A stretch of 64,000 nucleotides of DNA from Dehalococcoidia bacterium. Lineage in GTDB: Bacteria; Chloroflexota; Dehalococcoidia; Lucifugimonadales; SHYT01. Shown in pieces: positions 44,753 to 55,671 of the stretch; the first letter of the stretch is position 1; each line of letters starts with the position of its first letter. The stretch is taken from NCBI GenBank assembly GCA_009693045.1, contig SHXZ01000001.1:229082-293081 (forward strand), in the 5' to 3' direction. The translations under genes were made by a program, and so were the position numbers. The notes below the pieces were generated by a model. That model was given only the letters and a program-made list of their open reading frames with translations, had not been told where the DNA came from and did no database searches.

Positions 44753-45216
44753 GTCAGCATGCCCCTTTGGAAGTTCGGTGGCTGAACGATGTTGCAGTAG
44801 CGCATGAAATCCTGAAGTAGCAACCACAAGTCGTTCTGATTCGGAAAGTTATCAATGGATAGCGCGTAAGCCCATTTGGCCGCTGCGCCTTCCTTGTACA
44901 CATGAATGTGCGGACGTGGGATTTCCTCATTATCTGGATTTCTATGTGGTGGGCCGCAAAAGCAAAGTCGCGCTAGATGGGTGATTTGCCTGCCCTAGCC
45001 TGGTATTTTCCCTTTTGTAGGTTGAGACTACTTCGCTCTAAGTCAAGCAAAAACGACTCTCGTTTATCTCGGCTAAAAAGTCCGATAGTCTGGCCGACAC
45101 CTAGTGGAGGATATGGCCATTGTGTTTGGTCAAGACAGTATTTTGCGAGCGCAAGTAGTGCGTCGGCTTCTGATTGGGACAGGGTGTAATCAGCAATCAG
45201 GATTCTCGACTGACAT
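44749..45216 (-). pseudogene. DUF6978-like protein, frameshifted
   Basis: Two frames together give DYTLSQSEADALLALAKYCLD...YPPLGVGQTIGLFSRDKRESFLLDLERSSLNLQKGKYQARAGKSPI, then, after a one-base shift, [67 protein letters not shown]. The HRNPDxEEIPxPHxHxYxEG core is what I associate with DUF6978. The start is not clear (ATG 45216 is out of frame), suggesting a second indel. Its stop overlaps the DUF1828-like ATG, so the two formed an operon. Confidence 0.65.
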
Positions 45217-45303
45217 CTACTTCTGCTCCAACTGAGAACGGCGGAACTTGTACGGCTTATCCCAGTTGGCGCTCGGGCACTTTGGGCAAATCCTCGGTCG
45301 CTT
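45217..45303 (-). pseudogene. Zinc-ribbon C-terminal remnant
   Basis: Reads [28 protein letters not shown] followed by TAG, about 28 codons, starting at the moaA stop in another frame. The RPxxCPxCxSxxWDKPxK pattern resembles the tail of small zinc-ribbon antitoxin-like proteins. It marks the junction between moaA and the accessory segment at about 45303. Confidence 0.55.
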
Positions 45304-46351
45304 ACCCGCCAATGTAGTACATCTCAATTTTCTTCCGGGGTTTCTCTGTCAGAGCCGTCCGCAGCTCCGAGTACCGGTCCGTCCGCTCTGTCCACACGCC
45401 GCGGACGAGCGACTCCAGCTCGTCGTCGCTCGCCCCGTCCCGCATCGGCCCGCGTAGATCCTTCCCCGTCGTCGCAAACAGGCACGTGATCAGCTTGCCG
45501 TCCGTGGAGAGGCGGGCGCGGGTGCAGTCCTGGCAGAACGGCTGCGTCACCGACGCAATCACGCCGATCTCGCCGCTGCCGTCCACGTACCGCCACCGCT
45601 CCGCCACCTCGCCCTTGTAGTTCGGCTCCGCAGGCTCCAGCGGGAACGCCGCGCTAATCCGCTCCACCACCTCGCGCGCCGGCACCACGTAGTCCAGCTT
45701 CCACCCGTTCAGGTTGCCCACGTCCATGAACTCAATAAACCTGACGATGTGGCCCGTGCCCCTAAAATAGCGCGCCAGGTCCACGATATCGCCGTCGTTC
45801 GTGCCGCGCACCACGACGCAGTTCACCTTGATGGGCGCCAGGCCGACTTCCTCCGCCTTGCGGATGCCCCGCAGCACCCGCTCCGGCCCGTACCCGCGCC
45901 CGTTCAGCTTGGCGAACACGTCCTCTCGCAGGCTGTCCAGGCTCACTGTGATGCGCCTGAGGCCCGCGTCGTGCAGCGCCTGCGCCTTTTGCTCCAGCAG
46001 GAACCCGTTGGTCGTCATTGTCAGGTCCATGCGGCGCTCCGCGTCCACCGATGGGCCGTCGTCAAGGCCCGCCAGCATACTGACCAGTTCTTCAACGTTC
46101 GCGCGCACCGTCGGCTCGCCGCCCGTGAGCCGCAGCTTGTTCACGCCCAGCTTCAGGAAGATCCGCGCCAGCCGCGTGATCTCCTCAAACGACAGTAGTT
46201 CGTCCTTCGGCAGGAACTTGTAGCGCGTCCCGTAGACCTCCGCGGGCATGCAGTACGGGCAACGGAAGTTGCACCGGTCCGTTACCGAAATGCGCAGGTC
46301 CCGTAACGTCCGGCCCAGCGTGTCGCGCGGTATCAACGTCGTTGTGGTCAT
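45302..46351 (-). CDS. moaA: GTP 3',8-cyclase
   Basis: First step of molybdenum-cofactor synthesis, a radical SAM enzyme. 349 residues with CNFRCPYC (SAM cluster), [27 protein letters not shown], and the C-terminal second cluster [20 protein letters not shown]. It ends in the conserved GG dipeptide (MYYIGG). ATG 46351 after GAGAGAAGACC. moaC follows in the same direction after the decayed accessory segment. Confidence 0.96.
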   Translation of the reverse strand: MTTTTLIPRDTLGRTLRDLRISVTDRCNFRCPYCMPAEVYGTRYKFLPKDELLSFEEITRLARIFLKLGVNKLRLTGGEPTVRANVEELVSMLAGLDDGPSVDAERRMDLTMTTNGFLLEQKAQALHDAGLRRITVSLDSLREDVFAKLNGRGYGPERVLRGIRKAEEVGLAPIKVNCVVVRGTNDGDIVDLARYFRGTGHIVRFIEFMDVGNLNGWKLDYVVPAREVVERISAAFPLEPAEPNYKGEVAERWRYVDGSGEIGVIASVTQPFCQDCTRARLSTDGKLITCLFATTGKDLRGPMRDGASDDELESLVRGVWTERTDRYSELRTALTEKPRKKIEMYYIGG

Positions 46352-46395
46352 GGTCTTCTCTCGTGCCTGCCGCCGTGGGCGTTTCCCCCTTCCCT

Positions 46396-47172
46396 TTAGG
46401 GAAGGGGGTCATGGGGGTAGGTCAGCGCCCCATTCTCCACCAGCTCCCGCAACGCCTCAGCCGCCTTTGCCGCCGACCGGCTCCGGTGGCTCACGCGGTT
46501 CTTCTCCTCCAGCGAAAGCTCCGCAACCGTCCTGCCGAGCTCGGGGAGCCAGAAGACCGGGTCATAGCCAAAGCCCTCCGCGCCATTTGGCACCAGCGCG
46601 ATGGTGCCCCGGCACTCCCCCTCCACCACCCGCCGTACGCCCACCGGCGACGCGATGGCGATGACGCTGCGAAAACGCGCGCCGCGGCATTCCCACGGGA
46701 CGTTTCGGAGCTTGCTCAAAAGATATTGTACTCGCTCCGCGTCGGTGGCGTCCACGCCTGCGTACCGCCGCGAATACACCCCCGGCTCGCCGCTCAGCGC
46801 GTCTATCTCCAGTCCCGAGTCCTCCGCCAGCGCCCACAGCCCGATCAGCCGGGCGTACATCACCGCCTTCAGCGAAGCGTTCTCCTCAAACGTCGTCCCT
46901 GTCTCCTCCACGTCCTGCGTGATATGAGCGTCGCGCAAGCTGACAAGGCGCACCGGTACATCCTTGAGCAGTTGCTTGAACTCACGGACTTTACCCTCGT
47001 TGGTCGTGGCGATGAGGAGAATCGGCTTCTTGGACTTCGGGTCCTGCATCTCCTCGCGGAGGGTTTCAAACCGCCGCTCAACGATGAGCTCTTCGGAGGC
47101 CCAAAGTCCTGACGGACTATGGCGCCCAAGTGACAGACGCTTTTTGCCGGCCCCTTGCTCATTCTTACCCAT
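46396..47172 (-). CDS. rdgB: RdgB/HAM1-family non-canonical purine NTP pyrophosphatase
   Basis: Hydrolyses ITP and XTP to keep them out of DNA. The core begins at about residue 49 ([20 protein letters not shown]) and includes [79 protein letters not shown]. All SHR and DD/E motifs are present. The first 48 residues are an unusual extension. A GATAAT box 5 bases before ATG 47172 supports a leaderless transcript with that start; ATG 47049 is the alternative. The last residues (YPHDPLP) and the stop lie in a family-A repeat. Confidence 0.92.
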   Translation of the reverse strand: MGKNEQGAGKKRLSLGRHSPSGLWASEELIVERRFETLREEMQDPKSKKPILLIATTNEGKVREFKQLLKDVPVRLVSLRDAHITQDVEETGTTFEENASLKAVMYARLIGLWALAEDSGLEIDALSGEPGVYSRRYAGVDATDAERVQYLLSKLRNVPWECRGARFRSVIAIASPVGVRRVVEGECRGTIALVPNGAEGFGYDPVFWLPELGRTVAELSLEEKNRVSHRSRSAAKAAEALRELVENGALTYPHDPLP

Positions 47173-47215
47173 CGCTCGATTATCTCATCCAGACCAAGGT
47201 GTCTTGTGCCAAAAC

Positions 47216-47245
47216 AGGACGGCCCGCCGAGCGGCGGGCCGTCCT
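47216..47245 (-). terminator. Intrinsic terminator of the fbp gene
   Basis: A perfect 13-bp stem AGGACGGCCCGCC-GAGC-GGCGGGCCGTCCT, followed on the minus strand by GTTTTGG. Confidence 0.75.
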
Positions 47246-47269
47246 GAGAAGCGCTACAAGGATTCGCCG

Positions 47270-48469
47270 CTACTTCTTGGGAGCCGCTCGCCTTGTAGCC
47301 GCCGGAATAGGCTTCGCGCCGTTCGCCTTCGCCCCGTTCGCGCCCGCGATGACGAACCGGTCCACCAGCCCCGTGATCACGTCGCGGAAGCCGCTGTACT
47401 CCAGCTCGTGGTACGGCAGCATCGCCGCGCCCGACCAGCCCTGGTCCCGCATCGCCATCCCCTTCTCCTGCGCCTTCCGCCGCACCTCGTCCCACGCCGG
47501 GTTGTCAAAGAAGTCAATGTACGAATCCGAGAACTTCCCGTCCGCAGCCACGGAGAACCCGATGCACGACACTAGTGGCAGGCAGTACATGCCCGTCACC
47601 GCCGTGTTCAGCGGCACCGGCATGAGCGGCATTACGTGGGAGCCGCGCGCGTCGCCGCCGACGTAGTGCGCCTTCGTGAACGGCGACGTCAGTTCCTCCG
47701 GCGCGGGGAAGATGCCCTGGTTTCGCACAATCGCCACCGGGTCGTCCTTGCCCGTGTACGTTCCCGCGATGTTGTGCATCCGCTGCGCGGAGATGGACGC
47801 CGCCACCTCGCCGTCCGTCCGAGAGACGATGCTGTCAATCCCAAACCGCTCGTTGTCCCGCAGCAGGATGGCGATCTTGTAGTAGTCCTCCGGCGCGTTC
47901 AGCTCAATGATGCTGTCGCCCTTCGTGTTGTCCATGTCAATGATCCGGAACGTGAAGCCCTTGATCAGCTTGGGCAGCATCAGCCCCGCGCAGTACATCG
48001 GGTCCGCGAACCCGAGGAACAGCGGCAGGTTGTACGCCCCCGGCCCGCACTTGTCCGCCGCCAGCACCATGAACGACTCGGCCGGCCGCACCTTGTTCGT
48101 CTTCACCGGGTTGTGTTCGAACTCAATCTCAGCGACGGCGGGCCCGGCGCCGCGCAGGTTGCCGGACGGCGCGTCCACCAGCAGGTCCTGCCCCGCGCCG
48201 TACAGCCCGTACTTCTGCGCGACCGCCGTCCCGTCTAGGAACGCCTGCCACGCAAACTGGTGCACATCCGTGTTGCCCGGCCCCCGCGTGTGCGACGAGA
48301 TGATGGCGATGTCGTCCCCGGTGTGCGAAACAAAGGCGTCCAGAAGTAGCCCTTGCGCTAAGGCCTTCCGTACGCGGATGCGCACCGCCTCCAGCATCCG
48401 CTCGGATGGCTTGGTGTGCCCTCCGATAGACCCCACGTCGGCCTTGAGCACCGACAACGTCACTTTCAT
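47270..48469 (-). CDS. fbp: Fructose-1,6-bisphosphate aldolase/phosphatase (archaeal type V)
   Basis: Bifunctional gluconeogenic enzyme joining triose phosphates to fructose-6-phosphate. About 399 residues: MKVTLSVLKADVGSIGGHTKPS, SHTGDDIAIISSH, GAGQDLLVDAPSGNLRGAGPAVAEIEFE (metal loop), FRIIDMDNTKGDSIIELNAPEDYY and KDDPVAIVRNQGIFPAPEELTSPF. I start at ATG 48469 behind GAGAGGAGC rather than the ORF-track 48514. Its presence suggests gluconeogenesis by an archaeal-like route. Confidence 0.94.
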   Translation of the reverse strand: MKVTLSVLKADVGSIGGHTKPSERMLEAVRIRVRKALAQGLLLDAFVSHTGDDIAIISSHTRGPGNTDVHQFAWQAFLDGTAVAQKYGLYGAGQDLLVDAPSGNLRGAGPAVAEIEFEHNPVKTNKVRPAESFMVLAADKCGPGAYNLPLFLGFADPMYCAGLMLPKLIKGFTFRIIDMDNTKGDSIIELNAPEDYYKIAILLRDNERFGIDSIVSRTDGEVAASISAQRMHNIAGTYTGKDDPVAIVRNQGIFPAPEELTSPFTKAHYVGGDARGSHVMPLMPVPLNTAVTGMYCLPLVSCIGFSVAADGKFSDSYIDFFDNPAWDEVRRKAQEKGMAMRDQGWSGAAMLPYHELEYSGFRDVITGLVDRFVIAGANGAKANGAKPIPAATRRAAPKK

Positions 48470-48705
48470 TGTTGCTCCTCTCTCCCGAGTAAACTCGTCG
48501 CCCGGACTTTCCACCCCGCCCTCAGGAGTGTACTCCCGTTGCGGTAGCGCTGCCCCCTCACGGGGCCATCATTTTGTGCGTTTTCGCATTGGGACGGAAG
48601 CCCCTAGTTCCACTCCCTACGCCCATCAAGGAGAGGTCAGAGGGAGTCGAAACGTTCCTCTCCAGGCACATCTCTGTCCCCCAACCTGGAAGGAGCAAGA
48701 GGTCC

Positions 48706-50367
48706 CTACGTCGTCTGCGCCGTGTACACCCCAAACTCGTCGCGGAAGACGTCCATCATCTCCGTCAACGTCGCGTACTCGCGCACCGCGCTCATGATGA
48801 ACGGCATCGTGTTCACGCCGCTCTTCGCGGCGGCCCGCATGTCCGACAGCGCCTGCTTCACCGCCGCGTTGTCGCGGGTCCGGCGCACCTCGTTCAGGCG
48901 GCCCACCTGGCGCCGCTCACCCTCGCGGTCCACCCGCAGCAGCGGGATTTGCACCTTCTCGTCCGTCTGGTAGTCGTTCACGCCCACCATCACCCGCTGC
49001 TTCGCTTCCATCTCCCGCTGGAACTTGTATGCGGCGTCCGCGATCTCCCGGACGAAGAAGCCGTTGTCAATGCACGGCAGCACGCCGCCGTAATCCTCAA
49101 TCCGCCGGAAGTAGTCGTTCGCCTGCTGCTCCATGACGTTCGTGAGGTGCTCCATGTAGAAACTGCCGCCCAGCGGGTCAACCGTGTCCGTCACGCCCGT
49201 CTCGTGCGCGATCACCTGCTGCGTCCGGAGCGCCAGCAGCACCGCCTTCTCGCTCGGCAGCGCCCACGCCTCGTCCAGCGAGTTCGTGTGCAGCGACTGC
49301 GTCCCGCCTAGCACCGCCGCCAGCGCCTGGATGCCCACGCGAACCAGGTTCAGCTCCGGCTGCGCCGCCGTCAGCGACACTCCAGCCGTCTGCGCGTGCG
49401 TCCGCAGCCACCACGAGCGCGGGTTCTTCGCGTGGTACTTCTCCCGCATCGCCCTAGCCCAGATGCGCCGCGCCGCGCGGAACTTGGCGATTTCCTCAAA
49501 GAAGTCGTTGTGCACGTTGAAGAAGAAGCTGATGCGCGGCGCGAAGTCGTCAATGTCCAGCCCGCGCCGCAGGCTCCACTCCACGTACTCAAACCCGTCC
49601 GCCAGCGTGAACGCCAGCTCCTGCACCGACGTGGAACCCGCCTCGCGAATGTGGTACCCGCTCACGCTGATCGGGTTCCAGCGCGGCACTTCCTTGCTCC
49701 CAAACTCCACGGTATCCACCACCAGCCGCATGGACGGCTCCGGCGAGAACATGTACTCGTTCTGCGCGATGAACTCCTTCAGAATGTCGTTCTGCGTGGT
49801 CCCGCCGATCTGTTTCAGGTCGTAGCCGCGCTTTTGGGCGTTCACCAGGTACATCGCCCAGATCATGGACGCGGGCGAGTTGATGGTCATGGACGTCGTG
49901 ATCTTGTCCAACGGTATGCCGTCAAACAGGATTTCCATGTCCCGCAGCGACGAGACCGCGACGCCGCACGTCCCGAACTCTCCGAATGCCCGCGGGTCGT
50001 CCGTGTCGTACCCGTAGAGCGTCGGCATGTCAAACGCCGTGCTCAACCCCGTCTCGCCGTGCTGCAGCAGGTACTTGAACCGCTGGTTCGTCTCCTCAGC
50101 CGTCCCGAAGCCCGCGAACATTCGCATCGTCCACACCTTGCCCCGGTAGCCGGTGGCGTGGATGCCGCGCGTGAACGGATACTCCCCCGGCAGGGCGACG
50201 TCGCGGAGATGGTCGGTGTTTTCCAGATGGACAGGCGTGTACACCCGGTCTATCTTGTTGCTGGAGAGGTTCTCGTGGAGGCGCGGCTCCTCGCGGTTGC
50301 CCGCCGTCTCCCGTTTCCATTTTTCCTCGGCTTCACGCGCCTGCTTGAGCGCTTCCGGTCTAAACAT
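48706..50367 (-). CDS. Acyl-CoA mutase large subunit (methylmalonyl-CoA mutase family)
   Basis: B12-dependent 1,2-rearrangement of acyl-CoA. 553 residues covering the substrate barrel only, with the B12-binding domain on a separate, unseen subunit. Motifs: [117 protein letters not shown] and [22 protein letters not shown]. The Tyr of the YRG loop favours methylmalonyl- over isobutyryl-CoA, but other relatives cannot be excluded. ATG 50367. Confidence 0.92.
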   Translation of the reverse strand: MFRPEALKQAREAEEKWKRETAGNREEPRLHENLSSNKIDRVYTPVHLENTDHLRDVALPGEYPFTRGIHATGYRGKVWTMRMFAGFGTAEETNQRFKYLLQHGETGLSTAFDMPTLYGYDTDDPRAFGEFGTCGVAVSSLRDMEILFDGIPLDKITTSMTINSPASMIWAMYLVNAQKRGYDLKQIGGTTQNDILKEFIAQNEYMFSPEPSMRLVVDTVEFGSKEVPRWNPISVSGYHIREAGSTSVQELAFTLADGFEYVEWSLRRGLDIDDFAPRISFFFNVHNDFFEEIAKFRAARRIWARAMREKYHAKNPRSWWLRTHAQTAGVSLTAAQPELNLVRVGIQALAAVLGGTQSLHTNSLDEAWALPSEKAVLLALRTQQVIAHETGVTDTVDPLGGSFYMEHLTNVMEQQANDYFRRIEDYGGVLPCIDNGFFVREIADAAYKFQREMEAKQRVMVGVNDYQTDEKVQIPLLRVDREGERRQVGRLNEVRRTRDNAAVKQALSDMRAAAKSGVNTMPFIMSAVREYATLTEMMDVFRDEFGVYTAQTT

Positions 50368-50762
50368 CGCGGCCTCCTCATCTAGGCTTGCCTGAAAAGC
50401 CGATTACGAGCGGGCGACCAAATAGCGCCCCACATCATCGTGCTCCACGGAAACCGCGCCGGAGTGCCAGGTGCGGCGGGACCGGCAGCCCTTCTTCAGC
50501 GCGAACGGACGTGGTCTCTCAGGGCGGACACGGATCATTACAGACACGGGTGGTGCGAACGCGTTAACCGCAAGGCAGTGTACCAACCGCCGCGCCGCGA
50601 TGTCAAGCCGTGAACGGGAGCATGGCAGAGTCTTTCTGGTACGGATATATCGTCCGCCGGAGCCGGCCCTGACCCTGAGCCGAAGACGAAGTGCTTGCCG
50701 AAGGGGAACCGGGCATGCTCAGCATGACAGGCGAAAGAACTTGAACCCCCGCCGCCCTTCCC
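50368..50762 (+). other. Intergenic region, no gene seen
   Basis: Contains a CTGAGCCGAAGACGAAGTG...CATGCTGAGCATGACAGG repeat piece near 50670-50730. No coding frame is convincing. Confidence 0.4.
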
Positions 50763-50791
50763 TTGACACCCCCTGGGCCATGGTCGATAGT
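50763..50791 (+). promoter_or_regulatory. Promoter for the SCO1664-like gene, probably leaderless
   Basis: TTGACA-17-GATAGT. The predicted start of transcription is about 7 bases later, at or just before ATG 50802. Confidence 0.6.
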
Positions 50792-50801
50792 GATGACGTG
50801 G

Positions 50802-51581
50802 ATGGTAGGTGAGGCAGCCGTGGGCACGAAGCACTCACGAGAAAGCACCGGTGGACCGGGGCGACACCTCTCCGCCAAAGCCCTAAGCAGCCTTCTGGAG
50901 CATGGCCGTATCACCTCCTGTGACCTGCTGCCGGGGGGCTCAAACTACGTGTTCGTGGCGCAAGTCCTGGGGGAAAACGGCGAAGCCTGCCGCGCCATCT
51001 ACAAGCCCCGCGACGGAGAAAACCCACTTTGGGACTTTCCCTCCGGTAGCCTTTGCCTTCGAGAGCGCGCGGCATACGTCCTTGCACAAGCCCTGGGCTG
51101 GCGCCTCGTCCCGCTTACCATCGTCCGAGGCGGGCCTCACGGGGTTGGTTCCATGCAAGCCTTCGTTGACCACGACCCGCGCCGCCACTACTTCACCCTC
51201 AGGGACGAGCACCCTCTGGAGTTCCAGCGTATGTTCGTCTTTGACTGGCTCGCCAACAACGCCGACCGGAAAGCGAGCCACTGCCTGCTCTCAAGCGACG
51301 GCGCCATCTGGGGCATTGACCACGGCTTGACGTTTCACGTGGCGCCAAAGCTCCGCACCGTCATCTGGGACTTCGCCGGCCTGCCAATCCCTGCTCCAAT
51401 CCTGACAGACGTGGAGCAGTTCGTCCCCAAGCTTGAGGCGCTGGAAGGCCCGATTGCGGAGCTGTGCACCCTCCTCCGCAGCGACGAGCTCGCTGCCCTC
51501 AAGCAACGCCTGGAAGTAATACTCACCCGACGCCGCTTTCTGGATGTCCATGAAGGCGGCGTCCCATGGCCGTGGCTGTGA
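50802..51581 (+). CDS. SCO1664-family protein (PI3/4-kinase-like fold)
   Basis: A 259-residue protein matching the conserved family first noted in actinobacteria: ITSCDLLPGGSNYVFVAQV, RAIYKPRDGENPLWDFPSGSLCLRERAAYVLAQALGWRLVPLTIVR, GSMQAFVDHDP, RMFVFDWLANNADRKASHCLLS and WGIDHGLTFHVAPKLRTVIWDFAGLPIP. The D-x4-N and IDHG segments resemble the catalytic and metal loops of PI3/4-kinase-like enzymes. Substrate unknown. I pick ATG 50802 because the promoter places the transcript start there. Confidence 0.88.
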   Translation: MVGEAAVGTKHSRESTGGPGRHLSAKALSSLLEHGRITSCDLLPGGSNYVFVAQVLGENGEACRAIYKPRDGENPLWDFPSGSLCLRERAAYVLAQALGWRLVPLTIVRGGPHGVGSMQAFVDHDPRRHYFTLRDEHPLEFQRMFVFDWLANNADRKASHCLLSSDGAIWGIDHGLTFHVAPKLRTVIWDFAGLPIPAPILTDVEQFVPKLEALEGPIAELCTLLRSDELAALKQRLEVILTRRRFLDVHEGGVPWPWL

Positions 51582-51794
51582 CGTCGGCACGCCTTAGGGG
51601 ACGGGACCTCTCTCTTCCTACGTAAGGAGGGGAGAGGTCGAAGGCATCTGCCGCGCGGAACGTCTGAAGTACATTGCTCCCCGCTCGCTGGCTCTGACCC
51701 GTTGAGCAACCTTCCTTAGAGCCTGTAACAAAACCCACAGAGTGAACGCATGGCGTTTCACCCGCCTGCACGTTCATTGGTCGGCAAGCAAGTC

Positions 51795-51835
51795 CCTTCC
51801 CCCTTGAGGGGGAACGTTAGGATAGGGGTGAAACG
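51795..51835. repeat. Family-A repeat
   Basis: CCCTTCCCCCTTGAGGGGGAACGTTAGGATAGGGGTGAAACG. A related unit (CCTCTCTCTTCCTACGTAAGGAGGGGAGAGG) lies at about 51606-51638. No gene in 51582-51873. Confidence 0.7.
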
Positions 51836-51873
51836 CGTCTTCCGAAGTCACATTTCAGTTTTGTTAGGCGCTC

Positions 51874-52806
51874 TCAGGTACGCTGACGTCCAAACGCCCT
51901 TCTGAGCGCGCGGACCGCGCCAGGTATCATCGGATGGTACGGCGTGATCCCCTGCACAGCCAGATCCACCGCGTTCGGCGTGCCCGCCAGCACCGGACTC
52001 GCCCACTTCCGCAGCTCCTCCTGCCCGGGCATCGGCGCGCTGCTCGCCTTCGCCGCGTCCTCGCGAGTGAACGCCCCGAGCGGCGCCCACGGCCCCCGCC
52101 GAGCGCGCAGCGTCATGACGCGCCCTCCGGCCTCGCTTACCAGCAGAACGCCCGCCGCCACGTCCCACACCTTCGGCGCGCTAAACATCACGTACCGGTA
52201 CACCCCAAGCGCGGTCACGGCAAGCTCGTAGGCCGTGCTCCCCACGCTCCGACGCTCCCCAGGCCTGCGCCGGAATGACTCGCGCAGCCGGAACGGCCCC
52301 CGAGCCAGCACCACCAATCGGCCCGGCAGCGGCGTCTCGCCCGTCAGCTCCAGGCGGCGTCCGTTCACCCACGCGCCGCCCCCGGCCCGCGCGTGCACCA
52401 CCATGCCGCCTTCAGTCGTCGGCCAGGGGATGAACACCGCGCCGGCCACGGGCCGCCCGTGCTCCAGCAGCCCAATAGAGCACGCGAAGGCGGGCAGCCC
52501 GTTCAAAAAGTTCGTCGTCCCGTCCAGCGGGTCCACCACCCACGTGCACGGCGCCGGATTGCTCCCCTCCCCCGACCCCTCCTCGCCCACCAGCGCATGC
52601 GTGGGGAACCGTCGCGCCAGCTCCTCGCGTATGTACGACTCCACCTGGTGGTCCGCGTCGGTCACCGGGTCGTCGCCGGCGTTTTTGCCCTTCCACTTCA
52701 CCTCAAGCGGCTGGTGAAAGCGCGCCAGCAGCATGCGTCCGCCCGCCCAGGCGATTTCCACCGCCTGACGCTCAGCGTTTGCCAGCTCATGCGCATCCAT
52801 AGCCAC
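51874..52806 (-). CDS. Inositol monophosphatase family protein
   Basis: A 310-residue phosphatase: DPVTDADHQVESYIREELARRFPTHALVGEEGSG, WVVDPLDGTTNFLNGLPAFACSIGL and VWDVAAGVLLVSEAGGRVM, the full set of Mg2+ ligands of the IMPase/SuhB superfamily. The substrate could be inositol phosphate, histidinol phosphate or PAP; the sequence does not decide. GTG 52806 or ATG 52800 start. Downstream of nothing on its strand, so probably monocistronic. Confidence 0.92.
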   Translation of the reverse strand: MAMDAHELANAERQAVEIAWAGGRMLLARFHQPLEVKWKGKNAGDDPVTDADHQVESYIREELARRFPTHALVGEEGSGEGSNPAPCTWVVDPLDGTTNFLNGLPAFACSIGLLEHGRPVAGAVFIPWPTTEGGMVVHARAGGGAWVNGRRLELTGETPLPGRLVVLARGPFRLRESFRRRPGERRSVGSTAYELAVTALGVYRYVMFSAPKVWDVAAGVLLVSEAGGRVMTLRARRGPWAPLGAFTREDAAKASSAPMPGQEELRKWASPVLAGTPNAVDLAVQGITPYHPMIPGAVRALRRAFGRQRT

Positions 52807-52923
52807 CGTCCGCTAAGACTCGCTATTATGCTACCAGGTCGCCGGGGCGTTGCCACCTCGGAGCGCCTCTGCTACCATGAATCTCTGTTACCCTAACTGT
52901 GCTGTTCCCCACTGCTTTGGCAT

Positions 52924-52996
52924 TCCCCGGTAGCTCAGTCGGTAGAGCGGGTGACTGTTAATCACTAGGTCGTAGGTTCGAGTCCTACCCGGGGAG
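52924..52996 (+). tRNA. tRNA-Asn(GTT)
   Basis: TCCCCGGTAGCTCAGTCGG... pairs 7 of 7 with the 3' CCGGGGA. Anticodon loop CTGTTAA (GTT), T arm GTAGGTTCGAGTCCTAC. The CCA end is encoded directly after (52997-52999). Confidence 0.97.
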
Positions 52997-53029
52997 CCAC
53001 ACCCACAAGCCCTTCAACGTTCCCTTGCC

Positions 53030-53058
53030 TTGACACCCCTGCCCCGCTTCGCTACCAT
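53030..53058 (+). promoter_or_regulatory. Promoter of the SAM-cycle operon
   Basis: TTGACA-17-TACCAT directly upstream of the SAM riboswitch. Confidence 0.7.
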
Positions 53059-53090
53059 AAACAGACGCGATACCAACTGAATACAGCCCA

Positions 53091-53217
53091 CTGCTCCCAT
53101 CAAGAGAGGCGAAGGGATCGGCCCGACGAAGCCCAGCAACTGGACGCCCTGCCATCACGGCGGCGCGAACCGGTGCTACAGCCGCCAGTCCCTCTGGGTT
53201 GGACTGGACGATGGGGG
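53091..53217 (+). promoter_or_regulatory. SAM-I (S-box) riboswitch
   Basis: Contains the S-box consensus blocks in order: CCCATCAAGAGAGGCGAAGGGATCGGCCCGACGAAGCCCAGCAAC, a variable P3 arm, GGTGCTACAGCC, and GGACTGGACGATGGGG, with P1 closed by CCCATC/GATGGG. Binding of SAM should favour the terminator at 53229 and switch off mtnA and mtnP. Confidence 0.9.
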
Positions 53218-53228
53218 TCTGGAGAAAG

Positions 53229-53255
53229 AGCTTCTCCTCGTCGGGAAGCTTTTTT
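53229..53255 (+). terminator. Rho-independent terminator of the SAM riboswitch
   Basis: AGCTTC-tcctcgtcgg-GAAGCT followed by TTTTT, between the aptamer and mtnA. Confidence 0.82.
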
Positions 53256-53283
53256 GTTGTTTGCGCGCAAGGAAGGACCCGTC

Positions 53284-54343
<1,060 letters not shown>

Positions 54344-54351
<8 letters not shown>

Positions 54352-55210
54352 GGCGCGCGTCGGCGTCATCGGCGGCACCGGCCTCTACGACCTGGACGGC
54401 CTCTGGAACGTGCGCGAGGTGTGGCCGGAAACCCCCTTCGGCGCGACGAGCGACAGCATCCTCGTCGGCGAGCTGCAGGGCGTCGCGGTCGCCTTCATGC
54501 CGCGCCACGGCCGCGGCCACCGCCTCAACCCCACCGAGGTCCCCAGCCGCGCCAACGTCTACGCTTTCAAGACCCTTGGCGTGGAGCGTCTCATTTCCGT
54601 TGGCGCGGTGGGCAGCCTCGCCGAGCAGGTCAGGCCCATGGACCTCGTCACCCCGACCCAGCTCATTGACCGCACCTTCGGGCGACCCGCCACCTTCTTT
54701 GAAGACGGCGTCGTCGCCCACATCAGCTTCGCCGATCCCTTTTGCCCGCACCTCAGCGGCCTCGTTGCAACCGCGGCCGAAGCAGTCGGAGCCACCCTCC
54801 ACCAGACTGGCACGTACCTCGTCATGGAAGGCCCCGCCTTCTCCACGCGCGCCGAGTCCGCCATGTACCGCTCCTGGGGCGCCACCATCATCGGCATGAC
54901 CGCGCTGCCGGAGGCCAAGCTGGCCCGCGAGGCCGAGATGTGCTATTCCTTCATCGCCAGCGTCACCGACTACGACGTCTGGCATCCCGGCCACGACGAC
55001 GTCACCGTTGATCTCATCCTCGGCAACTTGCGTCAGAACGTGGAAGTCTCCAAGCGCCTGCTCCAGCAGCTCATCCCGGCCATACCCAAGGAGCGACACT
55101 GTGGCTGTGGCGCTGCCCTCAAGGACGCCATCGCCACCGCTCCCCAGTACGTTAAACCAGAAGCCAAGCAGCGCCTGGCGCCGCTGCTGCAAAAATACGC
55201 GCGGACCTAA
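54344..55210 (+). CDS. mtnP: S-methyl-5'-thioadenosine phosphorylase
   Basis: Cleaves methylthioadenosine to adenine and MTR-1-P, the substrate of MtnA. 288 residues with VGVIGGTGLYDLDGL, MPRHGRGHRLNPTEVPSRANVYAFKTLGVERLISVGAVGSL, YLVMEGPAFSTRAESAMYRSWGATIIGMTALPEAKLAREAEMCY and the C-terminal HDDVTVDLILGNL. ATG 54344 overlaps mtnA by 8 bases, so they are translationally coupled. Confidence 0.96.
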
Positions 55211-55270
55211 CCACCTAGCCCCCTTCGCTTTAGGGAAGAGGGGAGGAGCACGGAGCATCGGGAGGGCATC

Positions 55271-55624
55271 ATGCCTAGGAAAGAGAAGGGCGAGCCGTAC
55301 TACAGGGTATCCGTTGACGAAGCGGCCAAAATGTACGGGCAGCCGGACGTCGTCATCGTAGACGTCCGCAACCCGGACGAGTACACGTCGGGCCACGTCA
55401 AGGGCGCCATCTTCATCCCTGTGGACGAGGTTATCGCGCGCGTGGACGAGTTGCCCAAGAGCAAAAAGTTGCTCTTCATCTGCGCTGCTGGCGTCCGCAG
55501 CGGCCTTGCCTGCGAGATGGCTGCCGCCATGGGGGTTGACACCGAGCTCTTGTACAACATAGAGGACGGCACCCCCACATGGCTTGCCAAGAAGTATCCG
55601 TCCAGTCGGGGGAACGCCCCATAG
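55271..55624 (+). CDS. Single-domain rhodanese-like protein
   Basis: A 117-residue protein: VDEAAKMYGQPDVVIVDVRNPDEYTSGHVKGAIFIPVDEVIARVDELPKSKKLLFICAAGVRSGLACEMAAAMG. The active-site loop CAAGVRS has the persulfide Cys. Probably sulfurtransferase or persulfide sensor within the SAM-cycle cluster; partner unknown. ATG 55271 follows GGGAGGGCATC. Confidence 0.9.
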   Translation: MPRKEKGEPYYRVSVDEAAKMYGQPDVVIVDVRNPDEYTSGHVKGAIFIPVDEVIARVDELPKSKKLLFICAAGVRSGLACEMAAAMGVDTELLYNIEDGTPTWLAKKYPSSRGNAP

Positions 55625-55671
55625 TCAGCGGACCAAGTCAAACAACAGGGCACCAAGAAAGGGTTGTAAAT

